A stretch of DNA of 40,352 bases from Gardnerella massiliensis. GTDB lineage: Bacteria > Actinomycetota > Actinomycetes > Actinomycetales > Bifidobacteriaceae. Shown in pieces: positions 1 to 7,711 of the stretch. Within the stretch, counting starts at the first letter, position 1; each line of letters opens with the position of its first letter. The stretch covers positions 659,206-699,557 of the forward strand of contig NZ_LRTV01000001.1 of NCBI RefSeq assembly GCF_003408845.1, in the 5' to 3' direction. A program made the position numbers and the translations under genes. The notes beneath the pieces were generated by a model. That model searched no databases, had not been told where the DNA came from, and saw only the letters and a list, made by a program, of their open reading frames with translations.

Positions 1-92
1 CGGAATCTCGCCAAAAAACGACAGTCACTTTACACGAGTGTAAAGAAACTAACGCACTACGCTCTAAGCGCGAAAGCAGGTCGTCGCGCCTA
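1..92 (+). repeat. R2 hairpin unit joined to R3 left-end module
   Basis: The window opens inside a repeat. A CTTTACA and TGTAAAG pair around positions 30 to 46 forms the R2 hairpin, followed by AAACTAACGC. The stretch near 74-90 reads AAGCAGGTCGTCGCGC, the reverse complement of the left end of the R3 elements seen at 5274 and 38188. The same R2-to-module junction recurs at 17930-17983. The piece is cut by the window edge, so the number of R2 units is unknown. Confidence 0.7.
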
Positions 93-199
93 CGATGCTG
101 AAAACTTTCGAGGCTCATCAGAGTAACTATTTACAACACCAGCCAAAATAGCTACAAAACCATGAAAATCACCCAGCAAATGTAGTCAAATTCATGGAT

Positions 200-907
200 T
201 TACGAAGCATCGCCTTCGCCTTGCGCGCGGTCTTTGCCGTAAATTGACGGAATAAAACGCTCCTGATCGTGAAGCTTCTCCCAAATTACCGGCGGATCGT
301 GCGGATTTTCCAAAGACTTTGGCACGTCAATAATACGCTGATTACTGGAACCTCTAAACTGCAGCAGCGAATCGTGCAAATCCTTCATATAACGGCCGTC
401 AACAAGAATGTCAACGTACTGCAAAAGTTCGAGTTTATCCGGCGTCTCCCCCGGGCGCATAAGTTCTTCCCAAGTGTAGCCAGTCCAACTCCAGATATCT
501 TTCGTATGACCAAATTCTTTGCGAATACGCTTGCACAACGGCAGCAAAATGCCAGTATTCAGCAGCGGTTCACCGCCGAGAAGCGTCAAACCTTGAACGT
601 AAGGCTCCGCCAAATCCTTCATAATCTGGTCTTCAAGCTTTTGCGTATAAGGGTGTCCTGCGCGAAAATCCCAAATCGACTCGTTATAGCACTCAACGCA
701 ATGGAACGGGCAGCCGGAAACGTAAAGCGAACAGCGAATACCCTCGCCATCCGTCATCAAAAAACGCTTATAGTCTGCAACCATGCCCTGGCTCATGCGC
801 TCGCTCGACCACTGACCGGCGCGCGGATTATTAGAAAGTGAGGTAGGAATCCACGGACCGCGATTCGCGTCATTCGGCGCAAAATCATGAAGCGTAATAC
901 GTGCCAT
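200..907 (-). CDS. nrdG: Anaerobic ribonucleotide reductase activating protein NrdG
   Basis: A 235-residue radical SAM protein. NrdG reduces S-adenosylmethionine at a 4Fe-4S cluster to install the glycyl radical on NrdD. The cluster motif CX3CX2C is visible at Cys66, Cys70 and Cys73 (CPFHCVEC), followed by the GGEPL motif near residues 111-115 that contacts SAM. It has a longer N-terminus (about 45 residues before the core) than short enterobacterial NrdG, which I regard as normal for actinobacteria. The ATG at 907 follows a purine-rich AAGGGGGT. It lies downstream of nrdD on the same strand with a 176-bp gap filled by 13-bp repeats, so the two are probably co-transcribed, although the gap is large for a two-gene operon. 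Confidence 0.93.
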   Translation of the reverse strand: MARITLHDFAPNDANRGPWIPTSLSNNPRAGQWSSERMSQGMVADYKRFLMTDGEGIRCSLYVSGCPFHCVECYNESIWDFRAGHPYTQKLEDQIMKDLAEPYVQGLTLLGGEPLLNTGILLPLCKRIRKEFGHTKDIWSWTGYTWEELMRPGETPDKLELLQYVDILVDGRYMKDLHDSLLQFRGSSNQRIIDVPKSLENPHDPPVIWEKLHDQERFIPSIYGKDRAQGEGDAS

Positions 908-923
908 ACCCCACCCCCTTATA

Positions 924-991
924 TTAATTACGTTACTTAATTACGTTACTTAATTACGTTACTTAACTACGTTACTTAACTACGTAAAAAG
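924..991. repeat. 13-bp tandem repeat between nrdD and nrdG
   Basis: About five units of TTACTTAATTACG (later units have AACTACG) run head to tail in the 176-bp gap between the nrdD stop and the nrdG start. No second promoter or terminator is evident in the gap. The unit is AT-rich and in multiples of 13, so copy changes would alter leader length only. Confidence 0.85.
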
Positions 992-1083
992 TTGCGTTAC
1001 ACATAATCTCATGCCGTTGGGAACGCGCAACACACGCACGCATTACCAACGGCACGAATTATAAATAAAAATAACGAAATCTA

Positions 1084-3504
1084 CTACTTGGCTTCCTCAT
1101 ACCATTCGCGAGATTCGCCATTATCCAGCGTCACGTGACCAGTTTCGCCAGACATGTGCTTCACGCGATGCGCAATTTCCTCGTGACGGCCGTGAACCAT
1201 CGGACGCTGAACAGGATTACCCAAGTAGCCGCAAGTACGCTTAGTAACATTGCACTTATCTGGATCACTATTGCCGCACTCAGGGCAACGGAAACCTTCC
1301 TTAGTCGGCTCAAAATCACCCTGGAAGCCACAAACGAAACAGTGATCAATAGGCGTATTCGTACCCAAGTAACCAATGCCAATCTTATAAGCGTAATCCC
1401 ACACAGCTTCCAAAGCCTTAGGATTCGCCTGCAAGCAAGGGAACTCACAGTAGTTAATAAAGCCGCCGGAAGCAAGATACGGGAAGTCAACCTCGTAACG
1501 AAGCTTCTCCATAGGAGTTGGCTGCAACCAAACCGGATAATGGAAGGAATTAGTGTAGAAGTCGTGATCAGTAACGCCTTCAATGCGGCCAAACTTCTGA
1601 CGATCCATACGGTTGAAACGGTCCGTCAAAGACTCAGCAGGAGTCGAGTAAACGGAATAATGGTAACCCTCCGCCTTCGACCACTGCTGGCAAAGCTTAT
1701 TCATGCGACGCACCAAAGAAAGCGCAAACTCCTTGCCATCCTCATTCCAGCTGTGATCCTTAATCCAATCCTTACCAAAGAACACGGCCGTAGTCTCATA
1801 CAAACCAATATAGCCAAGCGAAACCGTAGCACGCTCGTTACGGAACAACTGATCCACACTCTCATTAGCTTCCAAACGGCCAAAAGCACCGTAGCGGAAC
1901 AACGTTGGAGCGTTCACAGGAGTTGCCTGCTTGCAGCGCATAATGCGGAAACGCAAAGCCTGGTGAGCAATCTCCATACGCTCGTCAAAAAGCTTCCAGA
2001 AACGATCGACGTCACCATGAGACTCAAGCGCAATACGCGGCATATTCACCGTAACCACGCCAAGATTCATGCGGCCGTCTTCCACGTCCTTACCGGTTTT
2101 CGGATCAATCCAACCCTGAAGGAAGGAACGGCAGCCCATAGGAGCCTTGAAGGAGCCAGTAATCTTCACGATATTCTCGTAGAACACAACGTCTGGATAC
2201 ATGCGCTTAGTAGAGCACTCAAGCGCAAGCTGCTTCAAATCGTAGTTCGGGTCGCCCGGATCCGCGTTTACACCGTGCTTAACAGTAAACACAAGCTTAG
2301 GGAAGATAGCAGTGTGACGATCCTTACCGAGGCCGCGAATACGATTAAGCAAAATAGCGCGCTGAATTTCGCGAGCAAACCAAGACGTACCAAGACCAAA
2401 GCCAACAGTTACAAACGGAGTCTGGCCGTTAGAAACGCGGTTGGAATTAATCTGATATTCCATCGTTTGCATAGCATCGTAAATAGCTTTACGCGTCATA
2501 ATCTTTGCGTAAACTTCACGAAGCTGATCAAGCTCGCTCAAGTTTTCGTCAAAAGGAGTGTCAGCAGGAAGCGGATCCCTGTCTGAGCAGTGAAGATTCT
2601 TAGGCTCCTGAGCCTTCAAACCGTCAATCATATCCTTCGCAACTTCAATCGGCGTAGAATCCGGAATCATAGCGTGAGCCATAGCAATATTCTTGTCGTA
2701 ATCGCACTTTGCGTAACGCTCAAGCATTTCGTCCGCACGATTCACCGTCTGGCCACCATACTGCGCGCCAGCAATATCCTTAATAATCTGCGTAACCTGG
2801 GTTGCGGCAGTACCAATAGACTTTGGACTATCCATCATGGCATTGCCAAGCGCAAAACCCTTAGCAAGCATGTCGCCAAAGTCAGGAAGCGAACAGTTGC
2901 TCATGCAAGTAAATGGCGAATAATCGGCGTCGTGGAAGTGAATATCACCCTTCATATGCGCGTTAGAAACGGCGTGAGGAAGCATAGAAAACGCGGAAGC
3001 CTTGGAAACAGCACCGGCGAGAAGATCGCGCTGGGTGGCGTAAACGTTGGAATCCTTATTTGCGTTTTCGCGAACGAGCGACTCGTCTCGGTTTACAAGA
3101 CGATTCACGGCTTCGTTAATATCCGTAGCCTTAGCGCGATCGATATCGCGGTTCAGACGATAGCTCGTGTAGCAGCGCGCAACCTCGTACAGATGGTTCT
3201 CAATAAGGCTGTGCTCAACTAAAGTCTGAATATCCTCAATCTTTGCCGGACCATTGTAACGATCCTGAATTTCGGCCTCAATATGATCAGAAATGCTACG
3301 AATCATCTGCTCTTCCTGCGGACCGACTTCCTTGCCCAAGTCCTTGAAAGCAGCCTTCACAGCCATAATGATGTTCATTGGGTCAAAGTCAACGACACGG
3401 CCATCGCGCTTCTCTACAAGTACACGTGAAACTGGGGCTTCCACCACGCCATCATTCATACGAATTGCTGCGTTATCAACGTCAGTTTCTTCCAAAACCT
3501 GCAT
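1084..3504 (-). CDS. nrdD: Anaerobic ribonucleoside-triphosphate reductase NrdD
   Basis: An 806-residue class III ribonucleotide reductase that makes deoxynucleoside triphosphates without oxygen. It starts with an ATP-cone allosteric domain (residues about 28-120, beginning VEKRDGRVVDFDP). The glycyl-radical barrel fills the middle. The C-terminus carries the four-cysteine zinc site (CFVCG, then CPECG and the following Cys residues) and the radical motif RTCGYLG, with the predicted radical glycine at about residue 759. The start at 3504 is supported by GAGAGG 8 nt upstream. The leader and promoter hold two NrdR-like boxes and a perfect palindrome, described separately. It is the first gene of the nrdD-nrdG pair. 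Identity is secure. Confidence 0.96.
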   Translation of the reverse strand: MQVLEETDVDNAAIRMNDGVVEAPVSRVLVEKRDGRVVDFDPMNIIMAVKAAFKDLGKEVGPQEEQMIRSISDHIEAEIQDRYNGPAKIEDIQTLVEHSLIENHLYEVARCYTSYRLNRDIDRAKATDINEAVNRLVNRDESLVRENANKDSNVYATQRDLLAGAVSKASAFSMLPHAVSNAHMKGDIHFHDADYSPFTCMSNCSLPDFGDMLAKGFALGNAMMDSPKSIGTAATQVTQIIKDIAGAQYGGQTVNRADEMLERYAKCDYDKNIAMAHAMIPDSTPIEVAKDMIDGLKAQEPKNLHCSDRDPLPADTPFDENLSELDQLREVYAKIMTRKAIYDAMQTMEYQINSNRVSNGQTPFVTVGFGLGTSWFAREIQRAILLNRIRGLGKDRHTAIFPKLVFTVKHGVNADPGDPNYDLKQLALECSTKRMYPDVVFYENIVKITGSFKAPMGCRSFLQGWIDPKTGKDVEDGRMNLGVVTVNMPRIALESHGDVDRFWKLFDERMEIAHQALRFRIMRCKQATPVNAPTLFRYGAFGRLEANESVDQLFRNERATVSLGYIGLYETTAVFFGKDWIKDHSWNEDGKEFALSLVRRMNKLCQQWSKAEGYHYSVYSTPAESLTDRFNRMDRQKFGRIEGVTDHDFYTNSFHYPVWLQPTPMEKLRYEVDFPYLASGGFINYCEFPCLQANPKALEAVWDYAYKIGIGYLGTNTPIDHCFVCGFQGDFEPTKEGFRCPECGNSDPDKCNVTKRTCGYLGNPVQRPMVHGRHEEIAHRVKHMSGETGHVTLDNGESREWYEEAK

Positions 3505-3564
3505 CGGACAGACCTCTCTCTACCACTTATTTTTATTATTTTTACTACTTATTAACGTTTCTCT

Positions 3565-3594
3565 CGTTGTAAACTATTTCAATAGTTTACAACG
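3565..3594. promoter_or_regulatory. Perfect 14-bp-arm palindrome in the nrdD leader
   Basis: The left arm CGTTGTAAACTATT and right arm AATAGTTTACAACG match perfectly around a 2-nt centre. It lies about 60 bp upstream of the nrdD ATG and just downstream of the likely -10 box, so it would sit in the transcript leader. It could be an operator for a dimeric repressor or a strong leader hairpin. It does not match the Rex or NrdR consensus I know, and it lacks a U-tract on the nrdD strand. Confidence 0.75.
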
Positions 3595-3603
3595 ACCTGC
3601 TCT

Positions 3604-3609
3604 ACTATA
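3604..3609 (-). promoter_or_regulatory. Probable -10 box of nrdD
   Basis: On the minus strand this reads TATAGT. The NrdR-like box at 3621-3636 would cover the -35 region, where no good TTGACA-like hexamer is visible. This placement fits repression by NrdR. Confidence 0.5.
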
Positions 3610-3620
3610 ACCCAAGTCTT

Positions 3621-3636
3621 GCACAATATCTAGGGA
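3621..3636 (-). promoter_or_regulatory. NrdR-like box, promoter-proximal
   Basis: On the minus strand it reads TCCCTAGATATTGTGC, which matches the published NrdR consensus ACACWATATATWGTGT at 12 of 16 positions by eye. Its start is exactly 32 bp from the next box, the three-turn spacing typical of paired NrdR sites. Confidence 0.65.
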
Positions 3637-3652
3637 AAAACGTAAAGATAAC

Positions 3653-3668
3653 AACCTACATATAGTGA
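3653..3668 (-). promoter_or_regulatory. NrdR-like box, distal
   Basis: On the minus strand it reads TCACTATATGTAGGTT, again 12 of 16 matches to ACACWATATATWGTGT. Together with the proximal box it suggests NrdR control of the nrdDG genes. Confidence 0.65.
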
Positions 3669-3740
3669 TTTGCGTCACTTTCGCGATTTTTGAGGCGTGT
3701 CGAGGATGAGGGAGGCTTGATTGCTGGCGTTTTGAATTTC

Positions 3741-4245
3741 TTAGTTTATTTTTTCTTTAGACAGACTTGCGTATCGTCTGTGAGTTTTGTAACTGATTTA
3801 GTTTTTTGGTTTTTACGAGGCTGGAAAATTTGTGTTTGCGCACGTCCCGTCCTTCGTCGCTCTGGTTGTTAAAGGTTTTTATGTCTGCTTCGTTCTTTAT
3901 GTAATGTTGCTTCCTCAGTCCTCTTTTAGTGCTGAACACAATTTTTCCAGCCTCTCAACAAATTAAGCACAACACAAAACTCATAGACTCGTGCAAAAAA
4001 GTTGCGAAAGTGCGTGGTTTACTAAGTGCAGCTAAAGTTACGCAATTAAGCTGCGGTGGTGTGGGGAAGATTGGGTTCGGTGTGACTTGTGCAGCAGCAG
4101 GAATGCTAGTGGTTTCTAGGCAATAAGTACTCAACGTCCGCAGAGCAATACTGTTAAAGTTCACTAAGCAGCAAATACTCACCGTTCGCAGAAGCAATGC
4201 TGCAAAGCTACAGGAACATTTGCGGGAAAATTCCCGGCGTTTGTT
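3741..4245 (+). repeat. Long repeat LR, copy A (inverse of 17984-18575)
   Basis: About 500 bp that closely matches, in reverse orientation, the region 17984-18575. Shared stretches include TTGCGTATCGTCT, TTTTACGAGGCTGGAAAA, GTCCTTCGTCGCTCT, GTTGCTTCCTCAGTCCTC and AAAGTGCGTGGTTTACTAAG. Copy A lacks the R3 hairpin element present in copy B. Both run into an R1 hairpin at their inner end. A 65-codon ORF at 3929-4126 has a partial counterpart in copy B, but I do not consider it a supported gene. No transposase is present. Confidence 0.75.
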
Positions 4246-4403
4246 GCTGGATTGGCTGGTTTTTGGAACATTTGCGGGAGATTTTCCGGCATTTGTTGCT
4301 GAATTTGCGTAATTATGGAACATTTGCCGGAGTTTTTTCTCCGGTAAATGTTGCTGTTTTGGTGGTTTTTTGGAACATTTGCCGTGTACTTTTTCGACAT
4401 TTC
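4213..4403 (+). repeat. R1 hairpin array, four units, 52-55 bp period
   Basis: Four units begin GGAACATTTGC at 4213, 4265, 4317 and 4372. The first three end in GTTGC after an inner hairpin whose arms vary: GGGAA with TTCCC in unit 1, CCGGAG with CTCCGG in unit 3. The outer arms AACATTT and AAATGTT pair in unit 3. The fourth unit is degenerate. The array lies in the divergent gap between nrdD and the DUF3052 gene, so it is not simply a terminator. Confidence 0.8.
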
Positions 4404-4467
4404 CTATACACGCACGTAAAGCAGAGTCAGTAAGGAAAGACTACTTAAGTAAGTACAATACACGCCG

Positions 4468-4932
4468 TTGCGTGCGCGCACTTCGTGGCGCTTTGATATA
4501 TTGAGTCACGTGGAACAGATAGCTTTTCAACATGCACAGGAATTCGGATTCCAACGAGGAGACATTGTGCAACAATGGCTCTGGGACGATGATGTTGACG
4601 AAACAATTTGCGAAAGTATCGAACAACTCACTGGCGAAGAACTAGTGGACGAGGACTACGATTCCGCTGTTGATGGCGTAGTTATTTGGTGGCGCGACGG
4701 CGACGACGAAGACGAACTCGCGGACACCATCATGGATGCCACAAATATGCTTGACGACGACGCACCTATGTGGGTATTAACACCAAAACCAGGGCGCGAA
4801 GGTTCCCCAAGTTCCAGCACCGTGCAATCAGCCGCTAAAACCGCAGGCATGAACGCCGCTACGCCGTTGACTGTAAGCGCTGATTGGAACGGAATTCAGT
4901 TGCGAGCATTTGGCAAGGGCCAAAGCAAGTAA
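4468..4932 (+). CDS. DUF3052 family protein
   Basis: An acidic protein of up to 154 residues, found across actinobacteria, with no established function known to me. The conserved parts are visible: a short N-terminal helix, the VVIWWRDGDDED core, an acidic helix, LTPKPGREG, and a C-terminal stretch of AAKTAGM then SADWNGIQLRAF. The start is uncertain. TTG at 4468, TTG at 4501 and GTG at 4510 are all in frame after the stop at 4450, and none has a good Shine-Dalgarno sequence. A TACAAT box at 4454-4459 lies 8 nt before TTG 4468, which would suit a leaderless or nearly leaderless message. It is a single gene between two repeat islands, divergent from nrdD and convergent with the helicase gene. 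Confidence 0.8.
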   Translation: MRARTSWRFDILSHVEQIAFQHAQEFGFQRGDIVQQWLWDDDVDETICESIEQLTGEELVDEDYDSAVDGVVIWWRDGDDEDELADTIMDATNMLDDDAPMWVLTPKPGREGSPSSSTVQSAAKTAGMNAATPLTVSADWNGIQLRAFGKGQSK

Positions 4933-5024
4933 GCAATTAAGCAAGTGCAGCAAGCGCTTTTTCGTTATTCGCGCAGTACAGTTTCTGCGTTAATAACGCT
5001 CGCGCGGGTAACGCGCTCGCTTAC

Positions 5025-5071
5025 GAAACTCGCGTTGGAAGTCCCCCGGACTTCCAACTTAAGCGAGTTTC
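5025..5071 (-). repeat. R3 hairpin, minus orientation, truncated element
   Basis: An outer stem of GAAACTCGC with GCGAGTTTC and an inner stem of GTTGGAAGTCC with GGACTTCCAAC. There is a CCC loop and a one-sided TTAA bulge. It is the reverse-orientation counterpart of the hairpin at 38242-38288, preceded by the shared flank CGCTCGCGCGGGTAACGCGC at 4997-5016. The far end of the full element, with the GACGACCTGC module, is missing; R4 follows at once instead. Confidence 0.8.
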
Positions 5072-5120
5072 CGCTTTTACCGAGCTTGAAATCCCAATGA
5101 TTTCAAGCTCGGTAAAAGCG
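5072..5120. repeat. R4 palindrome, perfect 22-bp arms
   Basis: Left arm 5072-5093 starts CGCTTTTACCGAGC, the loop is CCAAT, and right arm 5099-5120 ends GCTCGGTAAAAGCG. All 22 arm positions pair. It lies between the convergent DUF3052 and helicase genes. No U-run follows either side, so it does not look like an intrinsic terminator. Confidence 0.8.
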
Positions 5121-5241
5121 CTAGTGCAGTACAGTTTCTGCGCCAGTAACGCTCGCGCAGCGCTCCAAACGCGAGAAACTCACCTCACATTTGGAGCGTG
5201 TCATGTGGTATGGCGCTCGCGCAGCGCTTTGGTGATTTTAT

Positions 5242-5272
5242 GGAACATTTGCCGGAATTTTCTCTCCGGGGT
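5242..5272 (+). repeat. Single R1 hairpin unit
   Basis: Begins GGAACATTTGCCGGA and closes with TCTCCGGGG. It runs directly into the R3 element that starts at 5274, the reverse order of that seen at 38188-38421. Confidence 0.7.
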
Positions 5273-5273
5273 T

Positions 5274-5403
5274 TGCGCGACGACATGCTTGAGCGCTGCG
5301 ATTTAGCGCGCGAAAGCAACTCGGAGCGTGAGCTTGCTCAAGTTGAAAGCACGGGGTGCTTTCAACGCAAGCTCAGTAGCGAGCGCGTTACCCGCGCGAG
5401 CGT
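5274..5403 (+). repeat. R3 element, full length
   Basis: Starts with GCGCGACGACATGCTTGAGC and ends near CGCGCGAGCGTT. The central hairpin at 5330-5374 has outer stem GAGCTTGC with GCAAGCTC, a TCAA bulge, inner stem GTTGAAAGCAC with GTGCTTTCAAC, and a GGG loop. These stems differ in sequence from those at 5025 and 38242 but pair in the same layout. Confidence 0.8.
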
Positions 5404-5437
5404 TAAGCACCCCGTGCTTCACAATTGAGCCAAATCA

Positions 5438-5486
5438 CGCTTTGAAGGAGCTTGAAATCCCAATGATTTCAAGCTCGGTCAAAGCG
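5438..5486. repeat. R4 palindrome overlapping the helicase 3' end
   Basis: The left arm starts CGCTTTGAAGGAGC, the loop is CCAAT and the right arm ends GCTCGGTCAAAGCG, with two mismatched positions out of 22. The right arm supplies the final codons and the TGA stop of the helicase gene. Confidence 0.75.
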
Positions 5487-7469
5487 ACCGCGCCCGCGCC
5501 ACTGCCCGCGTCCACGTCCGCGGCCTTTGCGCTTGTGCTGCTCAGGCTCCGGCATACTCCAACCTTCCTGCAACTCAGCAGCCTCTCCCACGATTTCATC
5601 CAAAACAGGCGAAGCAGGATTCACATCCTCAGCCTTCGCATGAATCCCAGCACGACGAAGCATCATGTGCGCCGAACGCTTTTGATTCGGCAGCACAAGC
5701 GTCACCACATCACCCTCTTCGCCAGCGCGCGCCGTACGGCCAGATCTATGAAGGAAGGACTTCGGGTCCTCCGGCGGCTCCGTCTGCACCACCAGCGCAA
5801 CTTCACTAATATCAATGCCGCGCGCCGCCACATCCGTCGCAACCAGCACGCGCACCAATCCTTCCGCAAACACCGCCAAATGCCGGTCGCGTTGATTTTG
5901 CGACAAATTACCTTGCAAATCCACCGCAGGAATACCCTGCTGCACAAATTTCTTTGCCATATTCTTCGCCTGATACTTGGTGCGCGTAAAGAATATGGAA
6001 CGCTTGCATCCGGAAGCCAACTTGCGCAACACTTCGTATTTGTCTCCCGCCGACACAGCAAAAATGTGGTGAGTCATGGTGTCAACCTGCGAATCCGCAT
6101 CGTCAACCGCATGCACTACGGCGTTTGGAAGGAAGCGGCTCACCAGCGCGCCAACTTGCTTATCGAGCGTGGCAGAAAACAGCATTCGCTGGCCGTCCGG
6201 CTGCACTTGTTCAAGAAGTCGCGTAACAGCCGGGAGGAATCCCATGTCTGCCATTTCATCGGCCTCGTCAAGCACGCTAACCATCACCTTTTCGAGCGTC
6301 AACGCACCTTGCCGCAGCAAATCTTCCAAACGACCTGGGCACGCGAGCACAATTTGCGCACCCTGCTTCAGTTGCGATACCTGGCGCTGGTATCGCACGC
6401 CGCCATACACCGTCACTGTGCGCATACCGTAGGCTGCCGCAAGAGGCGCTACCACATCGTCAATTTGGTGCACAAGCTCACGCGTTGGAGCCAAAATCAT
6501 TGCGCGAGGAGCCGGCACATCACCATCTTCGCGAGCCTTACGTTTTTTGCCGGAATTAATAAGATCAACAAAGTTCTCCGCTAATCGCGCCACAAGCGGA
6601 ATGGCGAAAGCCAATGTTTTACCGCTTCCCGTACGACCGCGACCTAGAATATTCGCTCCACGCAACGAATCAGGCAACGTAGCCTGCTGAATTGGGAACG
6701 CCGTCGTCTTTCCGTCGGCACGCAACACTTCCACAATAGGATCCGGCACCCCGAGTTGTGCAAACGTTACGTCGTCACGATAAGCGTCGCGAGATTCGAT
6801 TGCAGAATCCGGAATGATTACTGGAGTTTGAGTTGCTGAAGATTGAGAATCTTGCGTCGACAATGCGTGTGCGTCCGACGAGTGATGCGCCGCAGATTGG
6901 CGTGCCGCAGACTGCTTATTGGAAGCGTGCTTGTCGGAAGCATACTTGCCAGAAGCATACTTACCAGAAGCGTTCTGAGCAGAGTCACGTTGCGCAGTAT
7001 TCTTACCAAAACCATCCGCCTGCGCAAAATCCGCCTGCGCAAAATCCTGTTCAGCCTCGCGAATCGCCATTTCCTCATAGCGCAAAGCCTTCTGACGCGC
7101 CTTTTCTTGCGCTTTCTGCGCTTTACGGTTGCGTTCCCTTCGCGAGTTAAATTCGTGTTTTACACTGTTGCGTTTGTGATTGCCCTGGTATTCAAAAGGA
7201 TTGCGCTGCTTGTTGGACTTCTTCGCACTGCGCGCCTCGCGAATTTCATAGGATTCACGTTTGTTATGCGTATTCTTTACTTTGCCGCGCTTCACAGCGT
7301 TGCCGGCACCCGCGTCACCAGCACCCACGTTGCCGGCATTCCCGTTGCGAGCAACGCGACCAAATTTCCCAACGTCTTTCGTACTTTTCGTATTCTTCGT
7401 ATTCTTTTGATTTTTCGTATTCCTGGCGCCACGCTTATTGGCGGACGCAGCATAATGAGTATGCGGCAC
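5469..7469 (-). CDS. DEAD-box ATP-dependent RNA helicase
   Basis: A 666-residue DEAD-box protein that unwinds RNA duplexes or remodels RNA-protein complexes. The helicase core starts near residue 235. Visible motifs are FAQLGV (Q-motif region), TGSGKT at 280-285, PTREL, DEAD, SAT, the ATDVAARGIDI block and HRSGRTARAG. About 235 residues precede the core, basic and low in complexity, with NTK-type 9-bp coded repeats near residues 17-31 and an ASGKY 5-residue repeat near 167-186. The tail is rich in RG (GRGRGRGQWRGRG), typical of RNA contact. The last codons lie in an R4 palindrome. It is close to RhlE/CsdA-type helicases, but I cannot assign a specific one. Confidence 0.92.
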   Translation of the reverse strand: MPHTHYAASANKRGARNTKNQKNTKNTKSTKDVGKFGRVARNGNAGNVGAGDAGAGNAVKRGKVKNTHNKRESYEIREARSAKKSNKQRNPFEYQGNHKRNSVKHEFNSRRERNRKAQKAQEKARQKALRYEEMAIREAEQDFAQADFAQADGFGKNTAQRDSAQNASGKYASGKYASDKHASNKQSAARQSAAHHSSDAHALSTQDSQSSATQTPVIIPDSAIESRDAYRDDVTFAQLGVPDPIVEVLRADGKTTAFPIQQATLPDSLRGANILGRGRTGSGKTLAFAIPLVARLAENFVDLINSGKKRKAREDGDVPAPRAMILAPTRELVHQIDDVVAPLAAAYGMRTVTVYGGVRYQRQVSQLKQGAQIVLACPGRLEDLLRQGALTLEKVMVSVLDEADEMADMGFLPAVTRLLEQVQPDGQRMLFSATLDKQVGALVSRFLPNAVVHAVDDADSQVDTMTHHIFAVSAGDKYEVLRKLASGCKRSIFFTRTKYQAKNMAKKFVQQGIPAVDLQGNLSQNQRDRHLAVFAEGLVRVLVATDVAARGIDISEVALVVQTEPPEDPKSFLHRSGRTARAGEEGDVVTLVLPNQKRSAHMMLRRAGIHAKAEDVNPASPVLDEIVGEAAELQEGWSMPEPEQHKRKGRGRGRGQWRGRGRFDRA

Positions 7470-7570
7470 AATAGCCTTTCGTAAAGTATGTAATAGTTTG
7501 ACTACATGTAATCATTAAAGTCATGAACTTACTGAGCCTAGCACACGCCCCACACAAGCGTTATATATTC

Positions 7571-7675
7571 TTATCCGTTGGTTGACAGATTGATTAAACG
7601 TTAGTTGGCAGATTGATTATCCGTTGGTTGGAAGGCTTGATTAGCCGTTAGTTGAGGCTTGATTAGCCGTTAGCC
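7571..7675. repeat. Degenerate tandem repeat of about 22-24 bp
   Basis: About four diverged units built on CCGTTGGTTG then GATTGATTA, such as CCGTTAGTTGAGGCTTGATT, in the 242-bp gap between the glycosyltransferase and helicase genes. I see no terminator or further gene in this gap. Confidence 0.65.
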
Positions 7676-7711
7676 AAAGCACCAAGCCGTCCCAAATCAA
7701 CGCACACTACC

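Noticed and set aside
1135..2586. 483-codon plus-strand ORF antisense to nrdD
   Set aside because: It is the complement of a secure enzyme gene, has an Arg/His/Thr-rich composition typical of antisense frames, and no ribosome binding site or family match.
3565..3594. Rex-type redox operator
   Set aside because: Arms and spacing do not match the short TTGTGA-type Rex consensus; left as an unassigned palindrome.
4213..4403. Possible CRISPR array (also 17755-17955, 36257-36450)
   Set aside because: Whole units, including the parts that would be spacers, resemble one another, each unit is a hairpin, and no cas genes are near.
5072..5120. R4 palindromes as intrinsic terminators
   Set aside because: Arms are long enough but no U-tract follows on either strand.
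5328..6584. 418-codon plus-strand ORF across repeats and antisense to the helicase
   Set aside because: Begins in repeat sequence and then mirrors helicase coding; composition is Arg/His-rich and not protein-like.
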